Shown piece after piece: positions 35,807 to 43,669 of a stretch of 64,000 nucleotides of DNA (position 1 is the stretch's first letter; the number at the start of each line of letters is the position of its first letter). Location: contig CAZHCW010000004.1 in assembly GCA_964531325.1 (NCBI GenBank), positions 124,001 to 188,000 of the forward strand, in the 5' to 3' direction. This DNA is from UTCHB3 sp964531325. Its GTDB lineage: Bacteria > Bacteroidota > Ignavibacteria > Ignavibacteriales > Ignavibacteriaceae. Position numbers and translations under genes: made by a program. The notes under the pieces were generated by a model, which had not been told where the DNA came from, did no database searches, and was given only the letters and a program-made list of their open reading frames with translations.

Positions 35807-36792
35807 TGAATACGGAAAACAATGAAAGAAATGGAACAAAAATTGAGATGGCTCCCGTTTCAGTTTTTGATGTGAAACCAAAGCGGAAAATTTTCCCCTT
35901 CGATTCGATATTTACCTTTGTCGTTCGAAGTTCGGGTTTGATCATTTTCCTGCTTACCGCACTCGTCTTTGTTTTCATTGCCGTTGAGAGTTTTAAGGTA
36001 TTTGAGTATCTTTCACCACTTGGTCTCATTTATTCAAACAGAAACGGGGAGAATATTTTTGAATGGTATCCTACATCAAATGACCCCAGGTTTTCCCTGA
36101 TTCCACTTTTATTGGGCACATTTTTAACCGCAATTCCGGCAACCATAATCTCCTCTTTTTTTGGAATCGGGATCGGGATATTCATATCTGAATTTGCTCC
36201 CCGGGGGATCAGAAACTATCTCAAACAACTCATCGATCTTTTTGCTTCACTTCCCACCGTAGCGGTTGGTTTTATTCTTCTCACCGTTGGTGTAACATTT
36301 TTTGATTCTGTTTTTGAAGCAGGAAACCGGTTAAATGCCGTTCTTGCAGCATTTGGTCTATCGTTGATAATAATTCCTCAAATTGCTTCACTTACTGAAG
36401 AGGCACTAAGGGGGATACCTGATGAAGTCCGGATGGCAGCCTATAGTCTGGGTGCAGGCAGATGGAGAACTGTGAAAGATGTTGTATTTCCGGCAGCCAT
36501 AAGTGGAATAAGTGCGAGTGTGGTGTTGGGTTTTGGCAGAGCTGTGGGTGATACAATGATTGTTTTGATGATTTCAGGTAATGCGGCAAATTTAACACTT
36601 AATCCTTTTTCAAGTGTAAGAACCATGACAGCCACAATTGCAGCGGAATTAGGGGAAGTATCCACACAGACTGCTCATTATCATGCTCTTTTTTTTATAG
36701 GACTTGTGCTTTTTGTTCTATCCATTCTTGTCAATTTAATTGTTAAATTTTTAGTTCAGAGAATCGGATTCAGAAATAACCGGGCAGGATGA
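35806..36792 (+). CDS. pstC: Phosphate ABC transporter permease PstC
   Basis: 328 residues, six membrane helices. The first (about 48-68) lies after a charged N-terminus. The EAA coupling loop is RMAAYSLGAGRWRTVKDVVFPAA, here followed by GISASVVLGFGRAVGDTM as in PstC. It pairs with PstA to form the phosphate channel. Overlaps of 1 bp (pstS) and 4 bp (pstA) show a continuous operon. Confidence 0.93.
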   Translation: MNTENNERNGTKIEMAPVSVFDVKPKRKIFPFDSIFTFVVRSSGLIIFLLTALVFVFIAVESFKVFEYLSPLGLIYSNRNGENIFEWYPTSNDPRFSLIPLLLGTFLTAIPATIISSFFGIGIGIFISEFAPRGIRNYLKQLIDLFASLPTVAVGFILLTVGVTFFDSVFEAGNRLNAVLAAFGLSLIIIPQIASLTEEALRGIPDEVRMAAYSLGAGRWRTVKDVVFPAAISGISASVVLGFGRAVGDTMIVLMISGNAANLTLNPFSSVRTMTATIAAELGEVSTQTAHYHALFFIGLVLFVLSILVNLIVKFLVQRIGFRNNRAG

Positions 36793-37736
36793 TGAAACGA
36801 ACCAAACAGTTCGATAATTTTTTTATCGGTTTCTTTTTTCTGATTTTTCTAATTCCGGCATTAGTCTATATATTATTCTTTTTAAATATTTTCATAGAGG
36901 GGGTGCCGGTAATTTCATGGCAATATCTAACCTCGGCACCATCTTCAAATCTCGCCGAAGGTGGAATTGGTCCTGTAATCATCGCCACTTTGGGCACAGT
37001 CTTTTTGATGTTGGTTTTTGTTGTTCCTTTTGGAGTGATGACAGCACTTTATCTGGCAGAATATTCACTAAACAAAAAATTTGATAAGTTTTTTATATTT
37101 CTTTTGTACAACCTCTCAGGGGTTCCTTCGGTGGTATTTGGGATTTTTGGTCTCGGATTTTTCGTTCTGAATCTGGGGAGCAGCCTCGACAACTTTTTTA
37201 ATACAACTCTTGTGTTTGGAAAACCATCCATGTTGTGGGCATCCGTTACACTGGCTTTGATGTTGTTGCCGATGGTGATTATTTCATCCTACCAGGCGTT
37301 CAGGTCGGTTCCATATAATCTAAAAGAGACTGCTTACAGCCTCGGTGCAAATAAACTGAGTGTAGTATGGAATGTTATTGTCCCACAATCCAGATCGGGA
37401 ATATTCACAGGGATTATTTTGGCGGTGAGCCGAGCTATAGGTGAGACCGCTCCTCTGCTTTTTTTAGGATGTGCGTTTTTTCTACCGTCACTTCCACTAT
37501 TTGATTTGTGTGTTGGGGGAATCGGTTTGCCATTAATCGATCCTACCGAGCAGTTTATGTATTTATCGTATAATATTTTTATCCTGTCAACTCAATCGAC
37601 AGGTGAAGCCGCAACTCTTCCTTACCAATATGCCGGAACTATGGTACTCATTTTTCTTACTTTGTTATGTAACAGCACTACAATTTATCTCAGGCAGCGA
37701 TACCGAAATAAAGTTGAGATGAAAGGGATTCTATGA
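36789..37736 (+). CDS. pstA: Phosphate ABC transporter permease PstA
   Basis: 315 residues with six membrane helices. It has GGIGPVIIATLGTVFLML near the start, LSGVPSVVFGIFGLGFF in the middle, and the coupling loop KETAYSLGANKLSVVWNVIVP, followed by SRAIGETAPLLFLG, a PstA signature. It pairs with PstC. The ATGA overlap with pstC and the 4-bp overlap with pstB fit coupled translation. Confidence 0.93.
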   Translation: MMKRTKQFDNFFIGFFFLIFLIPALVYILFFLNIFIEGVPVISWQYLTSAPSSNLAEGGIGPVIIATLGTVFLMLVFVVPFGVMTALYLAEYSLNKKFDKFFIFLLYNLSGVPSVVFGIFGLGFFVLNLGSSLDNFFNTTLVFGKPSMLWASVTLALMLLPMVIISSYQAFRSVPYNLKETAYSLGANKLSVVWNVIVPQSRSGIFTGIILAVSRAIGETAPLLFLGCAFFLPSLPLFDLCVGGIGLPLIDPTEQFMYLSYNIFILSTQSTGEAATLPYQYAGTMVLIFLTLLCNSTTIYLRQRYRNKVEMKGIL

Positions 37737-38494
37737 AAGATGTGAAGATTAGAGTTAATAATCTGAGTGTAAATTTTGGAAAAATTCAGGCACTTAAAGA
37801 ACTTAATCTGGAAATTCCTGCAAAAAGGATCACCTGTTTGATCGGTCCTTCGGGATGTGGGAAAACAACTTTGTTAAAGACAATCAACAGGCTGAATGAA
37901 CTTAAACCGGATTTTGGTTTTTCAGGCAAAGTAATCATAGAGGGAGTTGATGTTTTAAATGATGATATCGATATTGTAAATCTTCGCCAAAAAGCTGCGA
38001 TGGTGTTTCAAAGACCCGCACTTTTTCCAAAATCAGTTTTTGATAATGTTGCATTTCCGTTAAAGATTCTTGGTATTAAGGATAAAGAGGAAATAAACGA
38101 AAAAGTGACCACCGCATTAAAGCGTGCTTTTGTTTGGGAAGAGATTAAAGAGAGATTAAACGAATCTGCTTTAAATTTTTCCATCGGACAACAACAGAGA
38201 ATTGCAATCGCCAGAGCGCTCGTTTCCCAACCTGATATTCTGATGTTGGATGAACCAACAGGCTCGCTTGATCCCGTTTCGACAAAAAAAATTGAGGATT
38301 TAATTTTTGGGCTAAAAAGACAGATGACGATAATTGTTGTTTCACACAATTTGCAACAAGTGGCGAGTATCAGCGATTATACGGTGTTTCTCAACAAGGG
38401 GAGTCTTGTGGAAGCAAATCAGACAGTTAAATTTTTCACAAAACCGGACAGTAAATTGAGTGAAGAATTCCTTACCGGAAGGATAAAAAATTAG
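37733..38494 (+). CDS. pstB: Phosphate ABC transporter ATP-binding protein PstB
   Basis: 253 residues. Walker A GPSGCGKTT, Q-loop VFQRPALFPKSVFDNVAFPL, Walker B ILMLDEPTGSLDP and switch VSHNLQQ, a match to PstB. The signature motif is altered: NFSIGQQQRIAIARAL instead of LSGGQQQR. NFSIGQ keeps the QQQR part but loses one glycine. It energises phosphate uptake by PstCA. Confidence 0.92.
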   Translation: MKDVKIRVNNLSVNFGKIQALKELNLEIPAKRITCLIGPSGCGKTTLLKTINRLNELKPDFGFSGKVIIEGVDVLNDDIDIVNLRQKAAMVFQRPALFPKSVFDNVAFPLKILGIKDKEEINEKVTTALKRAFVWEEIKERLNESALNFSIGQQQRIAIARALVSQPDILMLDEPTGSLDPVSTKKIEDLIFGLKRQMTIIVVSHNLQQVASISDYTVFLNKGSLVEANQTVKFFTKPDSKLSEEFLTGRIKN

Positions 38495-39202
38495 ATGTTT
38501 AACAGAATAGAAATTCAGATCTACAAATTAAATCGTCGGATGATTAAAATGTGTAGTCTCGTTGATGAACAACTTGAGGCTGCACTTCAGTCGATTTATA
38601 AAGAAGATATTGATCTGGCTGAGAAAGTTATCAAACTTGATGACAAGGTTGATCGATATGATACAAAAATATCTGAAAGTTGCCAGAAAATATTTGCTCT
38701 AAATAAACCGGTTTCCTCTGATCTGAGGTTACTGATGGCAGCTCCCATAATTAACTATAATATTGAGCGAATAGGGGATATAGCTGTAAATCTATGCGAA
38801 AATTTTCTGTTGAAGAAAAAGAAACCATCATTTTTTGAGAGAATCAAATTTGTTGATATGGCTTCCATTGTGCAGGAAATGCTCAAAAATTCAATAGATT
38901 CGTTCATCAGGATGGATGTTGGACTTGCAAAAAAAGTGATAGTTTCCGATAAAATCCTGGATCGAATAAATGTTGAGAACCATAACTTGATAATTGATGT
39001 GATGAAAGAAAACAGTGATAACATTGAGGAAGCTGTAGCTTATCTTGTAATGAGTCGTCAACTTGAGCGAATTGGTGATCATGCAACCAATATTGCTGAG
39101 GAGGTGTTTTTTATCTCAGAGGGCAGAACAGTAAAACATAACTATGGGAGGATATTTCCGAAAGAAAATGATATCGACTCTGCGGAAAAGATAGAAAATT
39201 AA
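38495..39202 (+). CDS. phoU: PhoU phosphate-uptake regulator
   Basis: 235 residues, all helical, with the two PhoU repeats. The first has VIKLDDKVDRYDTKI and MAAPIINYNIERIGDIAVNLCE; the second has VSDKILDRINVENHN and VMSRQLERIGDHATNIAEEV. The ER-GD metal-binding motif occurs in both. PhoU restrains Pst uptake and Pho signalling. It starts directly at the pstB stop with GGAAGG upstream, and its end overlaps the convergent tetR gene by 4 bp. Confidence 0.93.
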   Translation: MFNRIEIQIYKLNRRMIKMCSLVDEQLEAALQSIYKEDIDLAEKVIKLDDKVDRYDTKISESCQKIFALNKPVSSDLRLLMAAPIINYNIERIGDIAVNLCENFLLKKKKPSFFERIKFVDMASIVQEMLKNSIDSFIRMDVGLAKKVIVSDKILDRINVENHNLIIDVMKENSDNIEEAVAYLVMSRQLERIGDHATNIAEEVFFISEGRTVKHNYGRIFPKENDIDSAEKIEN

Positions 39203-39783
39203 TAACTGTTAAGACTGTTTAATAGAACCTCAAATTGACTCAACATTTTTTGAAGAAGAGACAAATCTCCCGATTTTGCCTCAGAGAGGTAAAGATCGTT
39301 CAAAAATGGGAGCATATTTGTCTGCATTACAAATAACAATGGGGCATCATCTTTGGGCGCGTTGAGAGAATCGTTAAAATAAGCGAAAAAGACAAGTTTT
39401 ATTACCTGCTCCTCACCCTTGAGAAGATAGTCCGACAAATCCCTTTCACCCTGAATTGACTGTTCATTAAGTTCCGCCATCATTATTCCATAAACAAGTT
39501 TGTATTTTGTTCTAAGATTTGCTTTTAAGTAGAAATAGTTTTTGAAGCGATCTGAAAATTTTTTATCCTCATGATTAAAAATCTCTCTCACCTCAATTAA
39601 ATAATCATTTATTTGCTTTTTAACTACCGCCAAAAATAAATCTTCCTTTGAGGGGAAATAATGATAAATGGTTGATTTTGCTATTCTCAGGTCACGGGCG
39701 ATCTCTTCGAGATTTGTTTTTGCTGTACCGTGTTTAACAAATCGCCGTTCGGCAGCCTTTAAAATATCAGGGAGTCTGTTCAT
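39199..39783 (-). CDS. TetR-family transcriptional regulator
   Basis: 194 residues. The N-terminal helix-turn-helix (about 5-50) is typical: ILKAAERRFVKHGTAKTNLEEIARDL, then the recognition helix AKSTIYHYFPSKEDLF. The C-terminal ligand-binding part is helical and not diagnostic. The gene stands alone, converges with phoU, and has no divergent partner closer than the AbiEi-like gene about 400 bp away. Its targets are unknown. Confidence 0.9.
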   Translation of the reverse strand: MNRLPDILKAAERRFVKHGTAKTNLEEIARDLRIAKSTIYHYFPSKEDLFLAVVKKQINDYLIEVREIFNHEDKKFSDRFKNYFYLKANLRTKYKLVYGIMMAELNEQSIQGERDLSDYLLKGEEQVIKLVFFAYFNDSLNAPKDDAPLLFVMQTNMLPFLNDLYLSEAKSGDLSLLQKMLSQFEVLLNSLNSY

Positions 39784-40179
39784 TTAAGTTGGTTTTGTTT
39801 GATGGCAAATTAATTAAAACAAAAATAGTGAAATTTTCTGGAAAAGGGGGTTCATGAAAATAATAGGTCTAAAAGAAAAATCAGTGAAAGTAAAGCAGAT
39901 TATTTTCGGCGGGGAGTATTAATAGAGTTGGAACATGTGGTTAAACCTTTATATCTAGTTGAAAACGATTAAAAACTGCCCTTCTCAAGACAACCTATAA
40001 TTCTACTTGCTGTTTACCGGTAAGCCCGAGAAAATTTAACCCCTGCCCGTGTTATTAGGTTTACTCAGATAATCAAGTTGCTACAAAACAATACTATATT
40101 TCGGCAAATAAATTAGTTAACTGCCGTATTATAGGGGATAATTTTGTATATTTGAAACGTAAATATTTGAGGTTTTAAA
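39784..40179. promoter_or_regulatory. 396-bp gene-free region with candidate promoter and operator
   Basis: No credible gene is present. Near the right end TATATTTG (40147-40154) fits the Bacteroidetes-type -7 element TAnnTTTG, and GAGG precedes the ATG at 40180. CGGCA (40102-40106) and TGCCG (40122-40126) form an inverted repeat around AGTTAACT just upstream of this promoter, a plausible autoregulatory site for the antitoxin-like gene. A small palindrome TTACCGGTAA lies at 40014-40023. Confidence 0.4.
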
Positions 40180-40908
40180 ATGAAACTATTTGTAAATAAA
40201 CTACAAACTTTGTTGAGACATGAAAGAATACTGAGTAATACTGAGATAGCTGCACTGTTTAGAGAGTATGAACCAAACTTGAATCAAACAACCATTAATT
40301 GGCGAATACACTCTTTGGTGCAATCCGGAATTATTGATAGAGTTGGAAGGGGTAAGTATGCAATTAGTTCAAGAGATAGATTTCTTCCGAATATTTCGAG
40401 CAGGATACATGATCTCAATTTAACTATGAAAAAAGAATTTCCTTATTTAAGTACCTGTTTGTGGGAAACATCAATCTTAAATGAGTTTATGGTTCATCAA
40501 CCAGGTATTTTTTATACCATCGTCGAAGTTGAGAAAGAAGCAGCTGAATCAGTTTTCTATTTTTTGAAGGATCAAAAACACACGGTTTTTATAAATCCAT
40601 CGAGCCAGATGCTTGAAAGGTATGTTCAGTTTGACCAACATAATGTTATCGTCAAAAATCTAATCACTGAGGCACCAACACAGTTGATTGAAAATGTAAA
40701 TACAGTCACCCTTGAGAAAGTATTGGTAGATATTTTCTGTGATACTATTCTTTTCTCTGCTCAACAAGGAGTCGAGATGCGAACTATCTTTCAAGAAGCA
40801 CTCAGAAGATATTCCTTAAATGTGGATAAAATGTTCCGCTACTCAGCCAGGCGAGGCAATAAGAAAAAATTTGGTGACTTTTATTCATCGATATTAAATA
40901 AACAATAG
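40180..40908 (+). CDS. AbiEi/DUF6577-like antitoxin (winged-helix) protein
   Basis: 242 residues. The N-terminal 65 or so residues form a winged-helix pattern with NTEIAALF, QTTINWRIHSLVQSGIIDRVGRGKYAIS, as in AbiEi-type antitoxin/repressors. The remainder (VTLEKVLVDIFCDTILFSAQQG and a basic C-terminus) matches the layout of the DUF6577/AbiEi group, where it blocks a nucleotidyltransferase toxin. A toxin-like fragment follows 31 bases later. Family assignment is from motif layout only. The promoter region has an inverted repeat suited to autoregulation. Confidence 0.6.
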   Translation: MKLFVNKLQTLLRHERILSNTEIAALFREYEPNLNQTTINWRIHSLVQSGIIDRVGRGKYAISSRDRFLPNISSRIHDLNLTMKKEFPYLSTCLWETSILNEFMVHQPGIFYTIVEVEKEAAESVFYFLKDQKHTVFINPSSQMLERYVQFDQHNVIVKNLITEAPTQLIENVNTVTLEKVLVDIFCDTILFSAQQGVEMRTIFQEALRRYSLNVDKMFRYSARRGNKKKFGDFYSSILNKQ

Positions 40909-40939
40909 ATAATATATTTTTCAAACATCGCTTTGTATT

Positions 40940-41257
40940 GTGAGCAGAGGAACGGATGGTATAGGTGACTTTGAGCAGTTAAGAACGGGATTAAAGAGAG
41001 TAACAGGTTTTATTTTCTCAGAGAACTATCACATTGAGAAAGCAATCACTCATGCCACAAAAGCTGCATATCTTTCAGTTTTAATCAAACATAATGCAGC
41101 AAATTTCGATAAATTCAGTCCATCGAACAAAATGGAAAATTGGAAAATTGATTTACCCTACAATACCAAACTTAATAAGCTTAAAAAAACCAATCCTGAA
41201 GCTTTCTTTTATTGGTTCAAAATGTTCGATTTAGAGAGGGCAAAATATAATAATTAA
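40940..41257 (+). CDS. Short protein, probable C-terminal remnant of an AbiEii-like toxin
   Basis: 105 residues from GTG 40940, with the frame open only back to a TAA at 40910. The sequence (DFEQLRTGLKRVTGFIF, HIEKAITHATKAAYLSVLI, LKKTNPEAFFYWFKMF) looks like the helical C-terminal part of a larger protein. No nucleotidyltransferase motif (GG-S...DxD) is present. Position directly after an AbiEi-like antitoxin suggests a truncated partner toxin (inference). It could instead be an intact small protein of unknown role. Confidence 0.42.
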   Translation: MSRGTDGIGDFEQLRTGLKRVTGFIFSENYHIEKAITHATKAAYLSVLIKHNAANFDKFSPSNKMENWKIDLPYNTKLNKLKKTNPEAFFYWFKMFDLERAKYNN

Positions 41258-41362
41258 AAGCTGCAGAAGTATTACTAGTTTTGGAGATGTTGGGGACGAC
41301 GCTGAAGTCGCTTCATTTTCATGTGAGTATTGCATTAACGACAAAATCAAAAAAGCTTATGT

Positions 41363-41382
41363 GGGGATAGTAATCTATCCCC
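41363..41382. terminator. 8-bp hairpin between convergent genes
   Basis: GGGGATAG-TAAT-CTATCCCC is a perfect stem with a four-base loop, in the 212-bp gap between the toxin-like fragment and the FG-GAP gene. No T-run follows directly, so its role as terminator is uncertain. Confidence 0.45.
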
Positions 41383-41469
41383 GGCCTGTTCTGTTACAAA
41401 GCACAAAACAAAATGAATACAAACATAATGTAAAATCTTGCATGTTTCATTTTTGTAATTTTCTTTTAT

Positions 41470-43041
41470 TTATTTAATGTAAACCACTTTGACGGTTTTG
41501 GTCGTCCCACCCTTCTGCGCCTCAGAAGAAACCCTTATCATATAGGTGCCGCTTGAAATATTAAGCAAGTTGAAATCTATCTCCTCACTATGTTCACCTT
41601 TTGTTCTGAAGGAAGTACTTTTATAAACCTCTTTTCCCATTATATCATAAACTGTAATGTTGACTTCACCTTCCATCGAAATTGTGTACTTGACATTCGT
41701 ACTTCCACTGAAAGGGTTTGGACTTGGATAAATTTTTATTTCTCCTGGAAGTTCTGGACTTGATTCATCCTCAATACCGGTTGGCTTCCTGACTCCTTTC
41801 ATAATATAGATCCGATTATTAATGCGAGGAAATCCCTGGTATTCTGCACTCTCACCTATACAAATGTCGTCAACACCATCACCTGTTACATCCCCTATCC
41901 AGCCTGAAAAATTGGGGCTGTTGTCGAAACTAAAAGAATATTCATCCGCTTTCTCTGTGGGTATGGGGTTACCACCAAGAAACAGACGAGCAGAATAATA
42001 AGAAATATGAATGATCAGATCGTTGTAACCATCCTTATTCACATCTCCAATTGGAACAGTATGGGTTGTTGCCGAGTTTTGCAGATTTAGTCCTGCTTCC
42101 TCGGAAAGGTTTGGGGGTTTACTACCGTAAGAAATTGTTTTGGTGTACCAGTAAGGAAAGATGGTTCCTGTATTGCGAAGAACAATTTCCCCTTTTTCAT
42201 CACCATTCATGTCATTCACCGCAATGATATTCGTCGTATCATAAATTTTAAAAGTATCGGAGAAAGCGAATGAGGAAATACCGTAGTAGAATTTCCGAAA
42301 GGGGCGATCTGGGATGTTCATTGGTCGATATTCCATTGAAATATCTGTACATCCATCACCATCTATGTCAGCAAATTGTTGAAATACCGATGAATGGTTA
42401 CCTAAAAAATCCGGATGCATATTGGAATCCGAGAGCATGTGATAGGTTGGGAGTGTGTCCGTGCTACCTGTTTCAAAAAATATGATACTACCACCGTTGG
42501 TAGGTGTTTGTGAATTCGCTGCGACTAATTCCTCCCATCCATCACCATCAAAATCGATCGGCCAATTTTGTCCCTTGAAGAGAAGAAAATTGTTGCTTGA
42601 GTCGGCAAAATTGAAATGGAATGTGTAATCAGATATTGTATCGATGGCGGGACCCCCATAGTAGATCTTAACTATTACCGGTGCGGGTCGAGCATCAGTT
42701 GCAATAACTATATCCCGGTAACCATCTCTATCCCAATCAGTTGCAGTAACCGCACGAGGATATGATGCGGGAATGGAGAATACAGGCTCTGAAGATATTG
42801 GGTTACCGCCCCGGAAAAACATTGCGTTCGCCTCTCGTAAGCTGGGGTCAGGTCGGATACTTAGTACGAAGTCATCATATCCATCATTATCTTGATCTCC
42901 CATGTACACAATTGATTCATACGAAAAATATCCCTCCTTGCTGAAAACAACAGTATCAAACTGGGCATTAACTTCACCAAATACAGAAAGTGTAAAGAAT
43001 AAAGTAAAGTACAATTGACGGTTAAAATATTTGTATTTCAT
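41470..43041 (-). CDS. Secreted FG-GAP/VCBS-repeat protein with T9SS sorting domain
   Basis: 523 residues from ATG 43041 (GGAG 6 bases upstream; the seven-codon longer version lacks a site). Signal peptide MKYKYFNRQLYFTLFFTLSVFGEVNAQ is about 27 residues. The body repeats calcium-loop motifs of FG-GAP/VCBS propellers: DQDNDGYDDFV, DWDRDGYRDIV, DFDGDGWEEL, DIDGDGCTDIS, DVNKDGYNDLI, DVTGDGVDDIC. The C-terminus is a T9SS sorting domain (PSPNPFSGSTNVKYTI, then ISSGTYMIRV). It is a probable surface adhesin-like or scaffold protein. A structured terminator-like element lies in its leader. Confidence 0.88.
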   Translation of the reverse strand: MKYKYFNRQLYFTLFFTLSVFGEVNAQFDTVVFSKEGYFSYESIVYMGDQDNDGYDDFVLSIRPDPSLREANAMFFRGGNPISSEPVFSIPASYPRAVTATDWDRDGYRDIVIATDARPAPVIVKIYYGGPAIDTISDYTFHFNFADSSNNFLLFKGQNWPIDFDGDGWEELVAANSQTPTNGGSIIFFETGSTDTLPTYHMLSDSNMHPDFLGNHSSVFQQFADIDGDGCTDISMEYRPMNIPDRPFRKFYYGISSFAFSDTFKIYDTTNIIAVNDMNGDEKGEIVLRNTGTIFPYWYTKTISYGSKPPNLSEEAGLNLQNSATTHTVPIGDVNKDGYNDLIIHISYYSARLFLGGNPIPTEKADEYSFSFDNSPNFSGWIGDVTGDGVDDICIGESAEYQGFPRINNRIYIMKGVRKPTGIEDESSPELPGEIKIYPSPNPFSGSTNVKYTISMEGEVNITVYDIMGKEVYKSTSFRTKGEHSEEIDFNLLNISSGTYMIRVSSEAQKGGTTKTVKVVYIK

Positions 43042-43669
43042 TGCAACTCCAATTAAAATCATTTAAAACAAAAAACGGAGATCCACACATAACCATTCCT
43101 TCGGGCAGCGAACTGTCCGCGGGGGCAATGTGTCAATCTCCGTTCTTAATACGGGACTACTAAACACACAAACTATTTAAAGATTAACAATTGTCTGCTA
43201 CGGCTAATTCACCGTCTATTGTTTATCTTATCGATATGGGTCTTCCTTAAAATAAAAAATTAACTCTCCTGGAAAGAAATTACATTTAAAATTTGATAAA
43301 GTCAAGAGGTTGAAAAAATAAATTTTCAACGGAACCCTATTATTCAAGCCTTGGAGTCAACCTCTATTGACTACAAAAACAATCCCGATATCTGCATCAG
43401 CTAAAATGGAATTGAACTTGTGACAAATGTCACCAGTATGTAGAATATTTTTCAGTTTTAATACTGGTTGAAAGTTCGTCTTGGAGCATGTTTTATTAAA
43501 TTGTGTAAATTAAGAGTTAATAAAGGTGCCACCAAATTTTCGGATGAGCTGAAAAATTTGGAGAGTGCAGTCAGCAAAAAAAATAAACTTAAGAAATAAA
43601 TTGATTTTAATGGTGAATAACACTAAATTTGTAATTCGTTTAAAAAAAATCCCGGAGGCAATCTTAAAT
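43042..43669. promoter_or_regulatory. Divergent intergenic region with leader hairpin and CRP-like site
   Basis: This gap of about 630 bp separates the FG-GAP gene (minus) from the PpiD-like gene (plus). Besides the structured element at 43074-43144 (listed separately), it holds TGTGA-CAAATG-TCACC (43419-43434), one base from the CRP-type consensus and containing the perfect palindrome GTGAC-AAAT-GTCAC. No credible gene was seen in the rest. Confidence 0.45.
43074..43144 (-). ncRNA. Structured RNA/attenuator in the leader of the FG-GAP gene
   Basis: AACGGAGAT (43074-43082) pairs with ATCTCCGTT (43136-43144), and ACACAT (43085-43090) with ATGTGT (43128-43133). The inner CGGGCAG (43102-43108) pairs with CTGTCCG (43113-43119) over the loop CGAA. 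On the minus strand the outer stem is followed at once by TTTTTTGTTTT, an intrinsic-terminator layout. It ends about 33 bases before the ATG. It may be a riboswitch-like attenuator or a small RNA with its terminator. I do not recognise a known class. Confidence 0.55.
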
